Shown: positions 8,940-17,657 of the stretch, piece after piece
Position numbering within the stretch: the first letter of the stretch is position 1
Layout: the number at the start of each line of letters is the position of its first letter
NCBI RefSeq assembly: GCF_007713685.1
Contig: NZ_VMRJ01000001.1
Location: 602,129-666,128 of the forward strand
DNA length: 64,000 bases
Reading direction: 5' to 3'
Source: Hymenobacter setariae
GTDB lineage: Bacteria > Bacteroidota > Bacteroidia > Cytophagales > Hymenobacteraceae
The notes under the pieces: generated by a model
The model's database searches: none
What the model saw: only the letters and a program-made list of their open reading frames with translations
What the model was told of the DNA's origin: nothing
Made by a program: the position numbers and the translations under genes

Positions 8940-11156
8940 CTATTCAGGCTTTGCTTTCACTTTAGCTTTTTCGCCCGAAGCGTCTTTGGCTTTCGAATCG
9001 AGTTCGCCGTCTTTGGCTTTGGTCTTCGATTTTTCGCCGTTAGTGCCTTTGGTCTTCACCTTCACCTTGTCGCTGTCGTCGTCCACTTTGGTTTTCACCT
9101 TAGTGCCGTCGGCGAGCTTCACTTTGCTCTTGCCAGGCTGAGGACGGGCGGGTTTTACCGGTACAGCGATGATGGTAGTAGTCGGAGCAGGCTCCTGAAT
9201 AACAGGCATCGACTCGCCTTCTTTCAGCACCACGCGGAATTCATCGCGACGGTTGAGCTGCATGTTCTCGGGCGTATCGTTCGGAGCGGCCGGACGACGC
9301 TCACCGTAGCTAACCGTGGTCAGGCGGGCACCAGCCACACCTTGCTTCACGAGGTAGTTGCGGGCAGCATCAGCACGGTTTTGGCCGAGTACCATGTTGT
9401 ACTCATCCGTGTTACGCGAGTCGCAGTGGCCTTCAATCGAGATGTTCAGGCCAGTGTTAGCCTTCAAGATAGCTGCCGTGTTGTTGAGGGTCTTGATAGA
9501 CTCAGCACGCAACGTGTACTTGTCGGTGTCAAAGTAAATCTTCTTGAACTGGCTGTTAGCCGTCGTGTCGATATAGTTGACGTAGAAGTTCTTAACAATC
9601 GAAGTCGAATCGGTCGTCGAAATCGGCACTGCAAATTCTTGCGTCTCGATGTTCTTGCCGTCCTTATTCACTGCTACCTGGTAGGTACGGCCCGACAGCA
9701 AGTTCACGCTGTAGTCGCCGTTAGGCTGCTTCGTGATATCACGGAAGCTGATAGCCTCGTTAGAGGCAGTCTTACCGCTGAAGACCAGCTCTACCCCAGG
9801 GATAGATTGCAGGCTATCGCGCTTCGAGAACACCTGACCTTTGATGGTGACGTTCTTGATGTAGTTGATGGTGTAGATATCCTTCTCACCGTAGCCACCA
9901 ATGCGGTACGAGCTGAGGTAAGCATACGAGCCATCAGGAGCGAGGCGGTAGTACGAGTCAGCATCCGGCGTGTTTACGGGGTAGCCCAAGTTCTCGGGGC
10001 GGCCCCACTTGCGACCGATGCTGTCCCACTGCGACTTGAAGATGTCGTAGTTGCCCATCGTGTTGTGGCCACGCGAGCTGAAATACAACGTCTTGCCATC
10101 GCGGCTTAGGTACGGGCTGTCTTCGTCGTACTTGGTGTTGATAACACCACCTAGGGACTTAGCCGGGCCCCAATCGCCGCCGTTTGAGCGGGTGCTGTAG
10201 TAGAGGTCCAGCGAGCCATCTTCCGAGTATTTACCCGTCGAGAAGTACAGCGTCTGTCCATCGGGCGTAATGTAGGCGTCGCCTTCGTAGTATTTCGAGT
10301 TGATGTTGTCGTTCAGCTTCTTAGGAGCCGTCCAGTCACCACCCGTCTTTTCCGACACGAAGATGTCACCATCTTGGTCGCTGCGGTACATGAGCAGTTT
10401 GCTGTCGTTGTCGAACAGCTGAATAGAAGCGTCGTGGCCTTTGCCATTGAGCACGCCCGACAGCGAACGAGGCTTCTCCCAGTTGTCGGCGTCTACGCGG
10501 TGGGTTTCGAAGATGTCTTCGTAGTACTCACCGTCGGCAGCGATGCCCTTTTTCTTTACGTCCGAGCCAGTTACCTGCTCACCGCGCGAGGTAAAAATCA
10601 GAGTCTTGTCGTCGGCCGAGATTACGGGGCTGTGCTCCGAATACTGCGTGTTTACCGTGGGGCCCAGGTTCTTCACGAAGATGTCCTTGGGCTGGTTGAA
10701 GAGCACTTTCGCGTTCTTGCTGTGCTGAATGAGCTGCGCTACTTCTTCACGGCGCGTGTCATTCTTTTTCTTCAGCGTGGCATTATACGCTTGGTAGTGC
10801 GTAATGGCCTCGTCGAAATTATAGTTGAGGTGGTCAACCTGACCTAGCCAATACTCGATGTCACGCGACACCTTTGGCTTCAGCTTCTGCGCCTTATAGA
10901 TATAGTCGCTCGCTTTTTCCTTATCGAAGGACAGGTACGCTACACCGGCCCGGAACAGCGCCTGCGCGTTGTTAGGGTCTTTAGCCAGCACCCGCTCATA
11001 GTAAGGGATGGAGGCACGGTAGTTTTCCAGGTCGAAAAGCTTGTTGCCAGTCTTAAGGTCCTTGCGCGTGCTCTGCGCCAGGGCGGGGCTGCTCGCGGCC
11101 GCCGTCAGGGCCAGCGCGCACGAGGCGTGCAGCAGCTTTCTGGATAGGTTGTCCAT
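8940..11156 (-). CDS. PorE-like TPR / beta-propeller / CRD / OmpA protein
   Basis: 738 aa from the ATG at 11156; an in-frame ATG 22 codons upstream lacks a signal-peptide context. Order of parts: signal peptide ending SPALAQ, TPR repeats (about 28-120), PD40 propeller blades (repeated DGKTLYFSS type), a carboxypeptidase-regulatory-like domain starting TIKGQVFSKRD, then an OmpA_C peptidoglycan-binding domain (IYFDTDKYTLR, GHCDSRNTDEYN, NRADAARNYL). This is the order of P. gingivalis PorE (T9SS), but there is no lipobox here, unlike PorE. A ~70-residue tail of Lys/Asp/Glu/Thr repeats (KVKVKTKGTNGEKSKTKAK) follows the OmpA domain and is unusual. It is nearly devoid of CCTAGG, as expected for a highly expressed gene. 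Confidence 0.85.
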   Translation of the reverse strand: MDNLSRKLLHASCALALTAAASSPALAQSTRKDLKTGNKLFDLENYRASIPYYERVLAKDPNNAQALFRAGVAYLSFDKEKASDYIYKAQKLKPKVSRDIEYWLGQVDHLNYNFDEAITHYQAYNATLKKKNDTRREEVAQLIQHSKNAKVLFNQPKDIFVKNLGPTVNTQYSEHSPVISADDKTLIFTSRGEQVTGSDVKKKGIAADGEYYEDIFETHRVDADNWEKPRSLSGVLNGKGHDASIQLFDNDSKLLMYRSDQDGDIFVSEKTGGDWTAPKKLNDNINSKYYEGDAYITPDGQTLYFSTGKYSEDGSLDLYYSTRSNGGDWGPAKSLGGVINTKYDEDSPYLSRDGKTLYFSSRGHNTMGNYDIFKSQWDSIGRKWGRPENLGYPVNTPDADSYYRLAPDGSYAYLSSYRIGGYGEKDIYTINYIKNVTIKGQVFSKRDSLQSIPGVELVFSGKTASNEAISFRDITKQPNGDYSVNLLSGRTYQVAVNKDGKNIETQEFAVPISTTDSTSIVKNFYVNYIDTTANSQFKKIYFDTDKYTLRAESIKTLNNTAAILKANTGLNISIEGHCDSRNTDEYNMVLGQNRADAARNYLVKQGVAGARLTTVSYGERRPAAPNDTPENMQLNRRDEFRVVLKEGESMPVIQEPAPTTTIIAVPVKPARPQPGKSKVKLADGTKVKTKVDDDSDKVKVKTKGTNGEKSKTKAKDGELDSKAKDASGEKAKVKAKPE

Positions 11157-11584
11157 TGAAAAGAGGTGTTTTTGGTAATTAAAGAAGTGCATAGAGACGG
11201 AATAAGCCAGGACGTATCCCATTAGCAGTTCGGCGTCTTATACTAATTTTTAGCGTCAGGGTTGGTATTACTACTTCTAATTTGATGCTGAACGACCGAA
11301 ACAATTGGCACAAATATAGGCACCTGCTCGTGGCTGCTGAGCCCTATTGCACTACCTAGGCTTTCAAACTGTTCGCTTCTCGACCCGTTACTATATCTAT
11401 TCAAGCAAAAGGTAACCCGGCAAATATAGGGAAGCTGCGAAAAAAGCTTAAAAAAGGCCTCTTTTCCGCTAAATGCTTGTCCGGCACCGCTAGCCGGGGC
11501 GTGCTGCCAAGCTTTAGTACGGCATCTTTGTACTACCTAGGGGCTGTTAGCTCCTCTTTACCTAGCACTACTAACCTACACGCT
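11157..11584. other. Divergent intergenic region with paired -7 boxes
   Basis: 428 bp between the PorE-like gene (minus) and ysxC (plus) without a credible gene. On the minus strand two perfect TAnnTTTG boxes (both TATATTTG, at 11318-11311 and 11438-11431), each in CCTATATTTG, could drive the PorE-like gene with a long leader. On the plus strand CATCTTTG at 11523-11530 could drive ysxC. No -33 TTG at the right spacing was found. Confidence 0.5.
11523..11530 (+). promoter_or_regulatory. Putative -7 box of ysxC (CATCTTTG)
   Basis: One mismatch from TAnnTTTG, about 55 bp before the chosen ATG at 11585. It supports that start over the upstream in-frame start at 11477, which would lie before the promoter. 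Confidence 0.45.
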
Positions 11585-12205
11585 ATGCTCATTCGCGACG
11601 CTCATTTTGTGAGCAGTAACACCCAGCTGGCGGCCTGCCCTACCCCCGACCGCCCCGAATATGCCTTCATTGGTCGCTCCAACGTGGGCAAATCCTCGCT
11701 GCTCAACATGCTCACTGGCCGCAATGGACTAGCCAAAATATCGAGCACCCCCGGCAAGACTCAGGTCATCAACCACTTCATGATAAATGACGAGTGGTAC
11801 CTCGTCGACTTGCCCGGCTACGGCTACGCCCGCGTGAGCAAAAGCTCGCGTGCTGACTGGGGCAAAATGATAAATGCCTACCTAACCCGCCGCGAAAACC
11901 TGACTTGCGTGTGCGTACTGCTCGACTCGCGCCACCCACCGCAGGCCGTAGACCTGGAGTTTATGGAAAAGCTAGGCGAGGACGGCGTTCCGTTTGTCAT
12001 GGTGTTTACTAAGACTGATAAGCAATCGGCCACACGCACTAATGAGCTAGTAACAACTTACCTGGCTAAGATGGGCGAAACGTGGGACGAACTGCCCCGG
12101 CACTTCCTCACTTCTTCCGAAACTGGCGTCGGGCGAGAAGAATTACTCGGCTTTATTGAGGAAGTAAACCGGCAGGTGGCCGCCGGAGCCGCCGATGCGC
12201 AGTAA
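11585..12205 (+). CDS. ysxC: Ribosome-biogenesis GTP-binding protein YsxC/YihA
   Basis: 206 aa TRAFAC-class GTPase for 50S subunit assembly. G1 is GRSNVGKSS, G3 DLPGYGYARVSK, G4 TKTDK and the G5 region TSSETGVG. The open frame extends to 11477, but the family starts with an alpha/beta segment like MLIRDAHFVSS, so the ATG at 11585 was chosen. The TonB_C gene starts 55 bp after the stop. Confidence 0.96.
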   Translation: MLIRDAHFVSSNTQLAACPTPDRPEYAFIGRSNVGKSSLLNMLTGRNGLAKISSTPGKTQVINHFMINDEWYLVDLPGYGYARVSKSSRADWGKMINAYLTRRENLTCVCVLLDSRHPPQAVDLEFMEKLGEDGVPFVMVFTKTDKQSATRTNELVTTYLAKMGETWDELPRHFLTSSETGVGREELLGFIEEVNRQVAAGAADAQ

Positions 12206-12260
12206 TTTGGCCCCTCAATTGCTCAGCGACCAATCTATTTTCTCGTATTTCTTATTTTCC

Positions 12261-12722
12261 ATGAAAAAAATTATGCTTTCGGTGCTAGGGTTGGCCCTGG
12301 CCGCTAGCTCTGTCCACGCCCAGGCTACCAAGCCCGCACCTAATACGACCTCCCCTGCCCAAGCCCCCTCGCAAACCGAGCAAGGCACGGGCCTCAACCA
12401 CGTAGGCGCTAGCATTCCGGTGGCAGCCTACTATGAAGGGGGCCAAGAGGCCATGTATGCCTTCATTGCCAAAGAACTGAAATACCCCCTGATGGCCAAG
12501 CGCAACCGCATGCAGGGCCGTTGCATTGTGAGCTTTACCCTCAACCCCGATGGCACCATGCAGGGCATTAAGCTGGTGAAGCAAGTAGGCGGTGGCACCG
12601 GCGAGGAAGCGCTACGTGTAGTACGTTTGCTCAAGTTTAAGAAACCTGAATACCCCATCCTGACTAGCCTACCTATCGACTTCAAGCTAGGAGTAACCGG
12701 CTCGAACGCGCTAGAAAACTAG
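12261..12722 (+). CDS. Secreted TonB C-terminal domain protein
   Basis: 153 aa with a signal peptide (KKIMLSVLGLALAASSVHAQ) instead of the usual TonB membrane anchor, a Pro/Thr/Gln linker (about 22-45), and a TonB_C domain: IAKELKYPLMAKRNRMQG, IVSFTLNPDG, EEALRVVRLL. The domain normally contacts the TonB box of outer-membrane receptors. Free periplasmic versions are common in Cytophagales and their role is unknown. I chose the ATG at 12261 because it opens the signal peptide. Confidence 0.82.
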   Translation: MKKIMLSVLGLALAASSVHAQATKPAPNTTSPAQAPSQTEQGTGLNHVGASIPVAAYYEGGQEAMYAFIAKELKYPLMAKRNRMQGRCIVSFTLNPDGTMQGIKLVKQVGGGTGEEALRVVRLLKFKKPEYPILTSLPIDFKLGVTGSNALEN

Positions 12723-12728
12723 TTTTTT

Positions 12729-12791
12729 AATGAGTAGCAGGTAGCGTTTATTGAATACGGAATAAACGTTACCCACTATCCATTAATCATT
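12729..12791. repeat. Imperfect inverted repeat before the DUF5606 gene
   Basis: Arms around TAATGAGTAGCAGGTAGCG and its near complement ending CCATTAATCATTA match at about 20 of 25 positions, with a loop near GAATACGG. It may be a weak terminator or a short REP/MITE-like repeat. No T run follows. Confidence 0.5.
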
Positions 12792-12804
12792 AAATACTAA
12801 GAAA

Positions 12805-13251
12805 ATGCCTTACGATTTGAAAGAACTGGCGGCCATCAGCGGCCAGAGTGGTTTGTACCGCCTCCTGAAGCCCGCCCGCCACGGTGTGTTGGTAGAAAGC
12901 CTCGATGCCAAAGCGGCCCGCTCGCTGGCGCCAGCCAGCAACAAAGTATCGCTGCTGAGCGAAATCGGTATCTACAGCCAGGACTCGGATGATACGGTGC
13001 CGCTGACGCAGGTTTTTGAGAACATCTACCAGAAGTACGGCACCAACTTGCCCGTAAGCAACAAGTCGTCGGAAGCCGAGCTAACAAGCTTTCTGGCCGA
13101 AGTACTGCCCGAGTACGACCGCGAGCGCGTGTACCTCTCCGACATTAAAAAGCTGGTGACCTGGTACAGCATCGTGAGCCAGCACCGCCCATATGAGGAA
13201 GCTACTACCGAGAGCGAAGCACCCGCCGCTGAAACGACAGAAGAGGCTTAA
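12805..13251 (+). CDS. DUF5606 family protein
   Basis: 148 aa, starting MPYDLKELAAISGQSGLYR, matching the DUF5606 family found across Bacteroidota. It has a beta-rich N-terminal part (GVLVESLD, KVSLLSEIGIYS) and a helical second half (TQVFENIYQKYG, SFLAEVLPEYDRERVYLSDIKKLVTWY), ending in an acidic tail. No signal peptide or catalytic motif is visible. The function is unknown. A strong bidirectional terminator follows. Confidence 0.82.
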   Translation: MPYDLKELAAISGQSGLYRLLKPARHGVLVESLDAKAARSLAPASNKVSLLSEIGIYSQDSDDTVPLTQVFENIYQKYGTNLPVSNKSSEAELTSFLAEVLPEYDRERVYLSDIKKLVTWYSIVSQHRPYEEATTESEAPAAETTEEA

Positions 13252-13275
13252 GCCCTAGGTTAGCAGTTCTGCTAT

Positions 13276-13314
13276 AAAAAGAGGCGGCGCCCAGTTGGGG
13301 CGCCGCCTCTTTTC
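13276..13314. terminator. Bidirectional terminator, DUF5606 / fbp
   Basis: AAAAGAGGCGGCGCCC and GGGCGCCGCCTCTTTT form a 16-bp stem with flanking A and T runs between convergent genes. Confidence 0.92.
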
Positions 13315-13353
13315 GTATTGGCCTTTTGGTTAAAATGGGGCGCTTCAGGGGAC

Positions 13354-14385
13354 CTAGGTGCTTGCGAGGGTGGCGGCTACGGGTGCCGTCTCTTGTGCCA
13401 TAAAGGCCTCGGCCTGCTCTACTAGGTCTTGGCTGCCGATGAAAATGGGGCAACGGGCGTGGCAGTCTTTGGGCTCGATGCTGAGTGTGCGCTGATAACC
13501 GTCGGAGCTACGCCCACCGGCTTGCTCTACAATGAAAGCCAGTGGGTTGCACTCATACATGAGGCGTAGCTTGCCCTTGGGCGCCTTGCCGGTGGCGGGA
13601 TAGATATAAATACCACCCTTGAGCAGATTGCGGTGGAAGTCGGCCACGAGCGAGCCGATATAGCGGGCCGAAAAGCTCGCGTCCTTGCAGTGCTTCACGA
13701 AAGCCACCACGCCGGGCGAGAACGTATCGGATGCGCCCTCGTTGATGGAATAGATGGCGCCAGTTTTAGGCGTTTGGATATCGGGGTGCGACAGAAAAAA
13801 TTCGCCTAGGCTCGGCTCGTAGGTAAAGCCATTGACGCCGTTGCCAGTGGTGTACACGAGCATGGTGCTGGAGCCGTAAATGACGTAGCCGGCCGCTACT
13901 TGGTGAGTGCCGGGCTGCAGGCAGTCGGCCGAGGTGCCGGGGCGGCCAGTGGGCGACACGCGGCGGTAGATGCTGAAAATAGTGCCAATGCTGACGTTGA
14001 CATCAATGTTGCTGGAACCATCGAGTGGGTCGATGGCCACCACGTACTTACCCTGGTCGTTGCCGGTTTGAATCATATCCTCATCTTCCTCAGAGATGAT
14101 GGTGCAGACCTCGCCCCCATTGCGCAGCGCCCGGATAAAGCGGATGTTGGCAATCACGTCGAGCTTTTGTTGGTCCTCGCCTTGCACGTTGCGGTTGCCG
14201 TAGGCCCCGGCGATGTCAATGAGGCCCGAGCGGTTGATTTCGCGGTTCACGATTTTGGCCGCCAGGGCAATGTCGCGCAGCAACTGCGACAGCTCCCCAG
14301 TGGCATAGGGGAAGTCTTCCTGCTTGCGCATAATGAAGCGGTCGAGAGTGGTGCCGACGGGCAAGGCGAGTTTGTTGTGGTCCAT
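13354..14385 (-). CDS. fbp: Class I fructose-1,6-bisphosphatase
   Basis: 343 aa gluconeogenic enzyme hydrolysing fructose-1,6-bisphosphate. Metal and substrate motifs are visible: ISEEDED (about 98-104), [22 protein letters not shown], the [17 protein letters not shown] segment and the late [17 protein letters not shown]. Length is typical. A perfect -7 box lies just upstream. It is monocistronic and convergent with the DUF5606 gene. Confidence 0.97.
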   Translation of the reverse strand: MDHNKLALPVGTTLDRFIMRKQEDFPYATGELSQLLRDIALAAKIVNREINRSGLIDIAGAYGNRNVQGEDQQKLDVIANIRFIRALRNGGEVCTIISEEDEDMIQTGNDQGKYVVAIDPLDGSSNIDVNVSIGTIFSIYRRVSPTGRPGTSADCLQPGTHQVAAGYVIYGSSTMLVYTTGNGVNGFTYEPSLGEFFLSHPDIQTPKTGAIYSINEGASDTFSPGVVAFVKHCKDASFSARYIGSLVADFHRNLLKGGIYIYPATGKAPKGKLRLMYECNPLAFIVEQAGGRSSDGYQRTLSIEPKDCHARCPIFIGSQDLVEQAEAFMAQETAPVAATLAST

Positions 14386-14411
14386 ATAAGCGTAAGGAAG
14401 GAGAGCCTTCG

Positions 14412-14419
14412 CAAAGCTA
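14412..14419 (-). promoter_or_regulatory. -7 box of fbp (TAGCTTTG)
   Basis: On the minus strand TAGCTTTG is a perfect TAnnTTTG 27 bp before the fbp ATG. No -33 TTG at canonical spacing was found. Confidence 0.5.
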
Positions 14420-14458
14420 CCTTTTTTTAGGTAAGCGACCTACCTGCGCCCTACTGCC

Positions 14459-14466
14459 TAGTTTTG
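14459..14466 (+). promoter_or_regulatory. -7 box at the lysC start codon (TAGTTTTG)
   Basis: A perfect TAnnTTTG ends 6 bp before the lysC ATG at 14473. If used, transcription would start at or beside the start codon and the mRNA would be leaderless. Confidence 0.4.
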
Positions 14467-14472
14467 GGGCCT

Positions 14473-15768
14473 ATGGCAACTGAACTAACGGGCCTACAGG
14501 TCTACAAATTTGGCGGCGCCTCGGTGAAGGACGCGTCCGCCATTCTCAATCTGCGCCACATCGTCGAAACCACCGCCGCGGGACGGCCGCTGCTCATTGT
14601 GGTGTCGGCCATGGGTAAAACAACGAACGCGCTGGAAGAATTAATGGCCCTAGCCTACGCTGGCCGCGACTATACCGCGCCGCTAGTGCGGCTAGAAGCC
14701 TACCACCAGGAAGCAGCTCACGCCCTGACAGCCCACCTGAAGCCGACTACCCAGACCGACGTGCAGGAGATGCTGCACGAGGCCTTTGAGGCACTGAGCG
14801 AGCAGTTGGCGGGAGTAGGCGGTACGGCTGGCTACGACGAGCAGTACGACCAAGTGGTGAGCTTTGGCGAGTTGCTTGCGTCCCAACTCATTGCGCTAGT
14901 ACTAAATGACCTGCGCCCGACGCGGTGGCAGGATTGCCGCCCACTGCTGCGCACCGATACTAGCTGGCGCGAAGGCCGGGTGAACTGGACTGTGACTGAA
15001 AACAACCTGCGCACTGCCCTGCCGCCCCTACTGCGCGAGGGAGGCATAGTTGTAACCCAAGGCTTTGTGGGGGGCACCACCAAGAGCCGCACCACCACCC
15101 TAGGACGTGAGGGCTCCGACTACTCAGCCGCCATTTTTGCCTACTGCCTACGAGCCGAGAGTGTAACCATCTGGAAAGATGTACCGGGCCTGCTCAACGC
15201 TGACCCCAAAATCTTCCCGGACACGGTGCGCTACCCCGAAATCAGCTACCAGGAGACTATAGAGATGGCCTATTATGGGGCCAGCGTCATCCACCCCAAG
15301 ACGCTGAAGCCGCTGGCCGACCGCAAGATTCCGCTGCGGGTGAAGTCGTTTCTGGACCCCGCGGCCGAGGGAACGCTCATCCACGATTGCCAGCACCCAC
15401 CGCTGGCACCCGCTTTTATCCGCAAAACGGGGCAGTGCCTAGTGTCGCTAGAAAGCAAGGACTTCGCGTTTATTTCGGAAGAGAACCTGGAAGTGATTTT
15501 TGGAGCACTGGCTCAAGCCCGCCTGAAAATCAACCTAATGCAGAATTCAGCCCTCAGCTTCTCCGTGTGCCTCGATGGCGAGCCTACGCGGCTGGCACAG
15601 GCCGTAGCGGCTCTAGGTGCTCAGTTTCGAGTGCAATACAATGAAGGCCTGACACTCTTTACTGTCAAAAATTACACGGCCGCCAGCGTAACCCAGCTTG
15701 TGGCCGAGCGCACAGTACTGCTAGAGCAGCGCACGCGCAGCACGTTTCAGGTAGTGGTGAGGGAGTAG
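14473..15768 (+). CDS. lysC: Aspartate kinase
   Basis: 431 aa monofunctional aspartokinase, first step of the Lys/Thr/Met pathway. It opens with QVYKFGGASVKD, has VVSAMGKTTNALEELM, FVGGTTKSRTTTLGREGSDYSAAI and IWKDVPGLLNADPKIFPD. A C-terminal ACT region (NLEVIFGALAQARLKINLMQNSA) probably binds the feedback amino acid. The open frame includes a TTG at 14464, but the ATG at 14473 is the natural start. The unusual closeness of a -7 box to it is noted separately. Confidence 0.96.
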   Translation: MATELTGLQVYKFGGASVKDASAILNLRHIVETTAAGRPLLIVVSAMGKTTNALEELMALAYAGRDYTAPLVRLEAYHQEAAHALTAHLKPTTQTDVQEMLHEAFEALSEQLAGVGGTAGYDEQYDQVVSFGELLASQLIALVLNDLRPTRWQDCRPLLRTDTSWREGRVNWTVTENNLRTALPPLLREGGIVVTQGFVGGTTKSRTTTLGREGSDYSAAIFAYCLRAESVTIWKDVPGLLNADPKIFPDTVRYPEISYQETIEMAYYGASVIHPKTLKPLADRKIPLRVKSFLDPAAEGTLIHDCQHPPLAPAFIRKTGQCLVSLESKDFAFISEENLEVIFGALAQARLKINLMQNSALSFSVCLDGEPTRLAQAVAALGAQFRVQYNEGLTLFTVKNYTAASVTQLVAERTVLLEQRTRSTFQVVVRE

Positions 15769-15795
15769 CTGCGCCTGCAAGGTTCAACCTATACC

Positions 15796-16851
15796 CTAGG
15801 TGTAGTCGAAAGCCGACGTGTAGAGCGGCTGCGCCGAGTTTTGTTTTACTTGTTCTGGCGCTAAGCCATTGGTTTTAACTAGCACCTGCGTGTAGGTGGG
15901 CTGCTTTAGACGCTGTAGCAGCCCGAGCTTGCCGCTGCCTTTGAGATAGTGGTGCAAAGGTGAGGCAACATCGAGCAGCACCAGCGCCGAGGTGAAGCCG
16001 AAGTAGGCCAGCACACTTTCTAACAGGCGCAGCAGCTCGGGCTCGCGGCCAGGCTGTACATACAGGGCTTCGAGGGCAGCAAATTCATAATTGGCGGGGT
16101 TGATGAGCCGCTTGAGCACTGGCACGCGGGGCAGCACACGCAAGAGCAACTGCCCGCCGAAGCCGGGCATAGCCACGATGCGCCACCGCACCGGATTGGC
16201 CTGCACGCCGGTAATGATTTTGCCGTTTTCGCGCAGCACGAAGTAGTGCTGCTGGTCGTATAGGTGGTCGAACTGGACTAGGGAATAGCCAGCGTAGGCT
16301 GCCGCCAGCGTGGCGCGCATTACTGGCAACTCGGACACTTTTAGCTGCCCAAAGCGGGCGTCTCGGCGCGGGTACAGCCGGCCAAAGGCTAGCGCCTCTA
16401 GCCGGGCTACTGGCTGAAAGCCCGCCTGAGCCGAGATGCGCAACGAGCGGGCATTGGCTTCTTCGATGTAAGAGTAAAACACCTGGGGCGCGGGCCGGGT
16501 ACGCTCGATGTAGTGCACAGCTTCTTGCTTGAGCCGGTGGCCGTAGCCGTGGCTCCGGTGGGCGGCGGCTACGGCTAGGTAGCGGCCGTAGTAGCCGGCT
16601 ACCTGCCCGGCTGGCGTTTGCACTAGGCGCTCCGACAGGCAGTAAGTACCTACGAGCTCCTCGCCCGCCCATAAGTCGAAGAAATAAGCCCCTGTAATGT
16701 GCGTTACTTTTTCGGCCTGACCGGTGTGGCTGTACTGCGGGCCGTGCGTGCCATAGATGGTCTGCTGCAACAGGGCCACGCTCAGCGGGCTGGGCGTGCA
16801 ACTGATGGTGAGTCGTAGCGGCGGCGAATCGGAAAGGAGTATCTGCTCCAT
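15796..16851 (-). CDS. GNAT family acetyltransferase-like protein
   Basis: 351 aa. The N-terminal half has a GNAT fold: WAGEELVGTYCLSERLV, then YLAVAAAHRSHGYGHRLKQEAVHYI (acetyl-CoA loop motif R-x-x-G-x-G/x) and a YIEEANARSLRISAQAGFQPV segment. The C-terminal half (about 190-340) has no motif I can name and may be a second degenerate GNAT module, since the protein is about twice the single-domain length. Substrate unknown. It is convergent with lysC with only 27 bp between the stops and no hairpin there. Confidence 0.75.
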   Translation of the reverse strand: MEQILLSDSPPLRLTISCTPSPLSVALLQQTIYGTHGPQYSHTGQAEKVTHITGAYFFDLWAGEELVGTYCLSERLVQTPAGQVAGYYGRYLAVAAAHRSHGYGHRLKQEAVHYIERTRPAPQVFYSYIEEANARSLRISAQAGFQPVARLEALAFGRLYPRRDARFGQLKVSELPVMRATLAAAYAGYSLVQFDHLYDQQHYFVLRENGKIITGVQANPVRWRIVAMPGFGGQLLLRVLPRVPVLKRLINPANYEFAALEALYVQPGREPELLRLLESVLAYFGFTSALVLLDVASPLHHYLKGSGKLGLLQRLKQPTYTQVLVKTNGLAPEQVKQNSAQPLYTSAFDYT

Positions 16852-16954
16852 AAAGGTGGGGCGTTGGGCGCAAGTAGTGAGCTAGTAAGCAACCGCCGAC
16901 GCAAATTTGGAGTAAGCAGGCGCATTTGTACGCAACCGCTTTACCTTTCTACTC

Positions 16955-17533
16955 ATGGCCGTTCTCGTGGGCAAGCGCGCCCCTTCCTTTAAAGCTACCG
17001 CCGTCATTGGCACCCAGGTCGAAGAAGAATTTTCGCTCGACCGCTACCTAGGCAAGCGCTACGTGCTGCTGTTCTTCTACCCAGCCGATTTTTCGGGCCT
17101 CTGCCCGACCGAGCTGTACGCTTTTCAGGAAATGCTGCCCGAATTTGAGCGCCGAGGCGTGGCCGTAGTAGGGTGCAGCACCGACTCGCACCAAACGCAC
17201 CAGGCGTGGCTGCGCATGCCGCGCGACTCGGGTGGTATTGCGGGCACTACCTTCCCGCTGGTGGCCGACGCGACCAAAACCATTTCGGCCAACTACGACG
17301 TGCTGGCCGGCCATTACGACTATAACGAAGCCGGCGAGATGGTCTTTGTAGGCTCACCAGTGGCTTATCGGGGCTTGTTTCTAATTGACCGCGACGGCAT
17401 TGTGCGCCACCAGCTCGTCAATGACCGGTTCCTAGGTCGCCGCATTTCAGATGCGTTGCGCATGGTCGATGCCCTCCAACATTTTGAGGAGCACGGCGAA
17501 ACCTGCCCCGCTAACTGGGAAGCGGACAAATAG
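16955..17533 (+). CDS. Typical 2-Cys peroxiredoxin (AhpC/Prx1 type)
   Basis: 192 aa thiol peroxidase. The peroxidatic cysteine is C50 in FYPADFSGLCPTE, where the family usually has F(T/S)FVCPTE. The resolving cysteine is C184 in ETCPANW near the C-terminus. Peroxides are reduced through an intersubunit disulfide, recycled by thioredoxin or AhpF. CGCATTTG about 25 bp upstream is a weak -7 box. Two hairpins follow before waaA. Confidence 0.93.
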   Translation: MAVLVGKRAPSFKATAVIGTQVEEEFSLDRYLGKRYVLLFFYPADFSGLCPTELYAFQEMLPEFERRGVAVVGCSTDSHQTHQAWLRMPRDSGGIAGTTFPLVADATKTISANYDVLAGHYDYNEAGEMVFVGSPVAYRGLFLIDRDGIVRHQLVNDRFLGRRISDALRMVDALQHFEEHGETCPANWEADK

Positions 17534-17542
17534 CTAAAAATC

Positions 17543-17600
17543 ATGAGTTAGAAGTTGAGGGGGTGCTAGAACCAAGCGGCCCCAACCAGCAACTCCTAAC
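17543..17600. repeat. Inverted repeat GAGTTAGAAGTTG / CAACTCCTAACTC
   Basis: 13-nt arms (one mismatch) separated by 32 nt, followed by TTAACTTAA. A related string TTAAGAGTTAAGGAG occurs at the 3' end of waaA (about 18886), so this may be a family of short repeats. Confidence 0.55.
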
Positions 17601-17616
17601 TCTTAACTTAATTTTG

Positions 17617-17657
17617 CAGCCCCGCCCGGCCTGATGCCGGGCGGGGCTGTTGTTTTT
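17617..17657 (+). terminator. Terminator of the peroxiredoxin gene, overlapping the waaA start
   Basis: Stem CAGCCCCGCCCGGC/GCCGGGCGGGGCTG with a 5-nt loop, then TTGTTTTTG. The T-rich tail coincides with the TTG start codons available to waaA. Confidence 0.85.

Noticed and set aside
9342..10109. 255-codon open frame antisense to the PorE-like gene
   Set aside because: Shadow frame; the sense protein has clear domains across this stretch.
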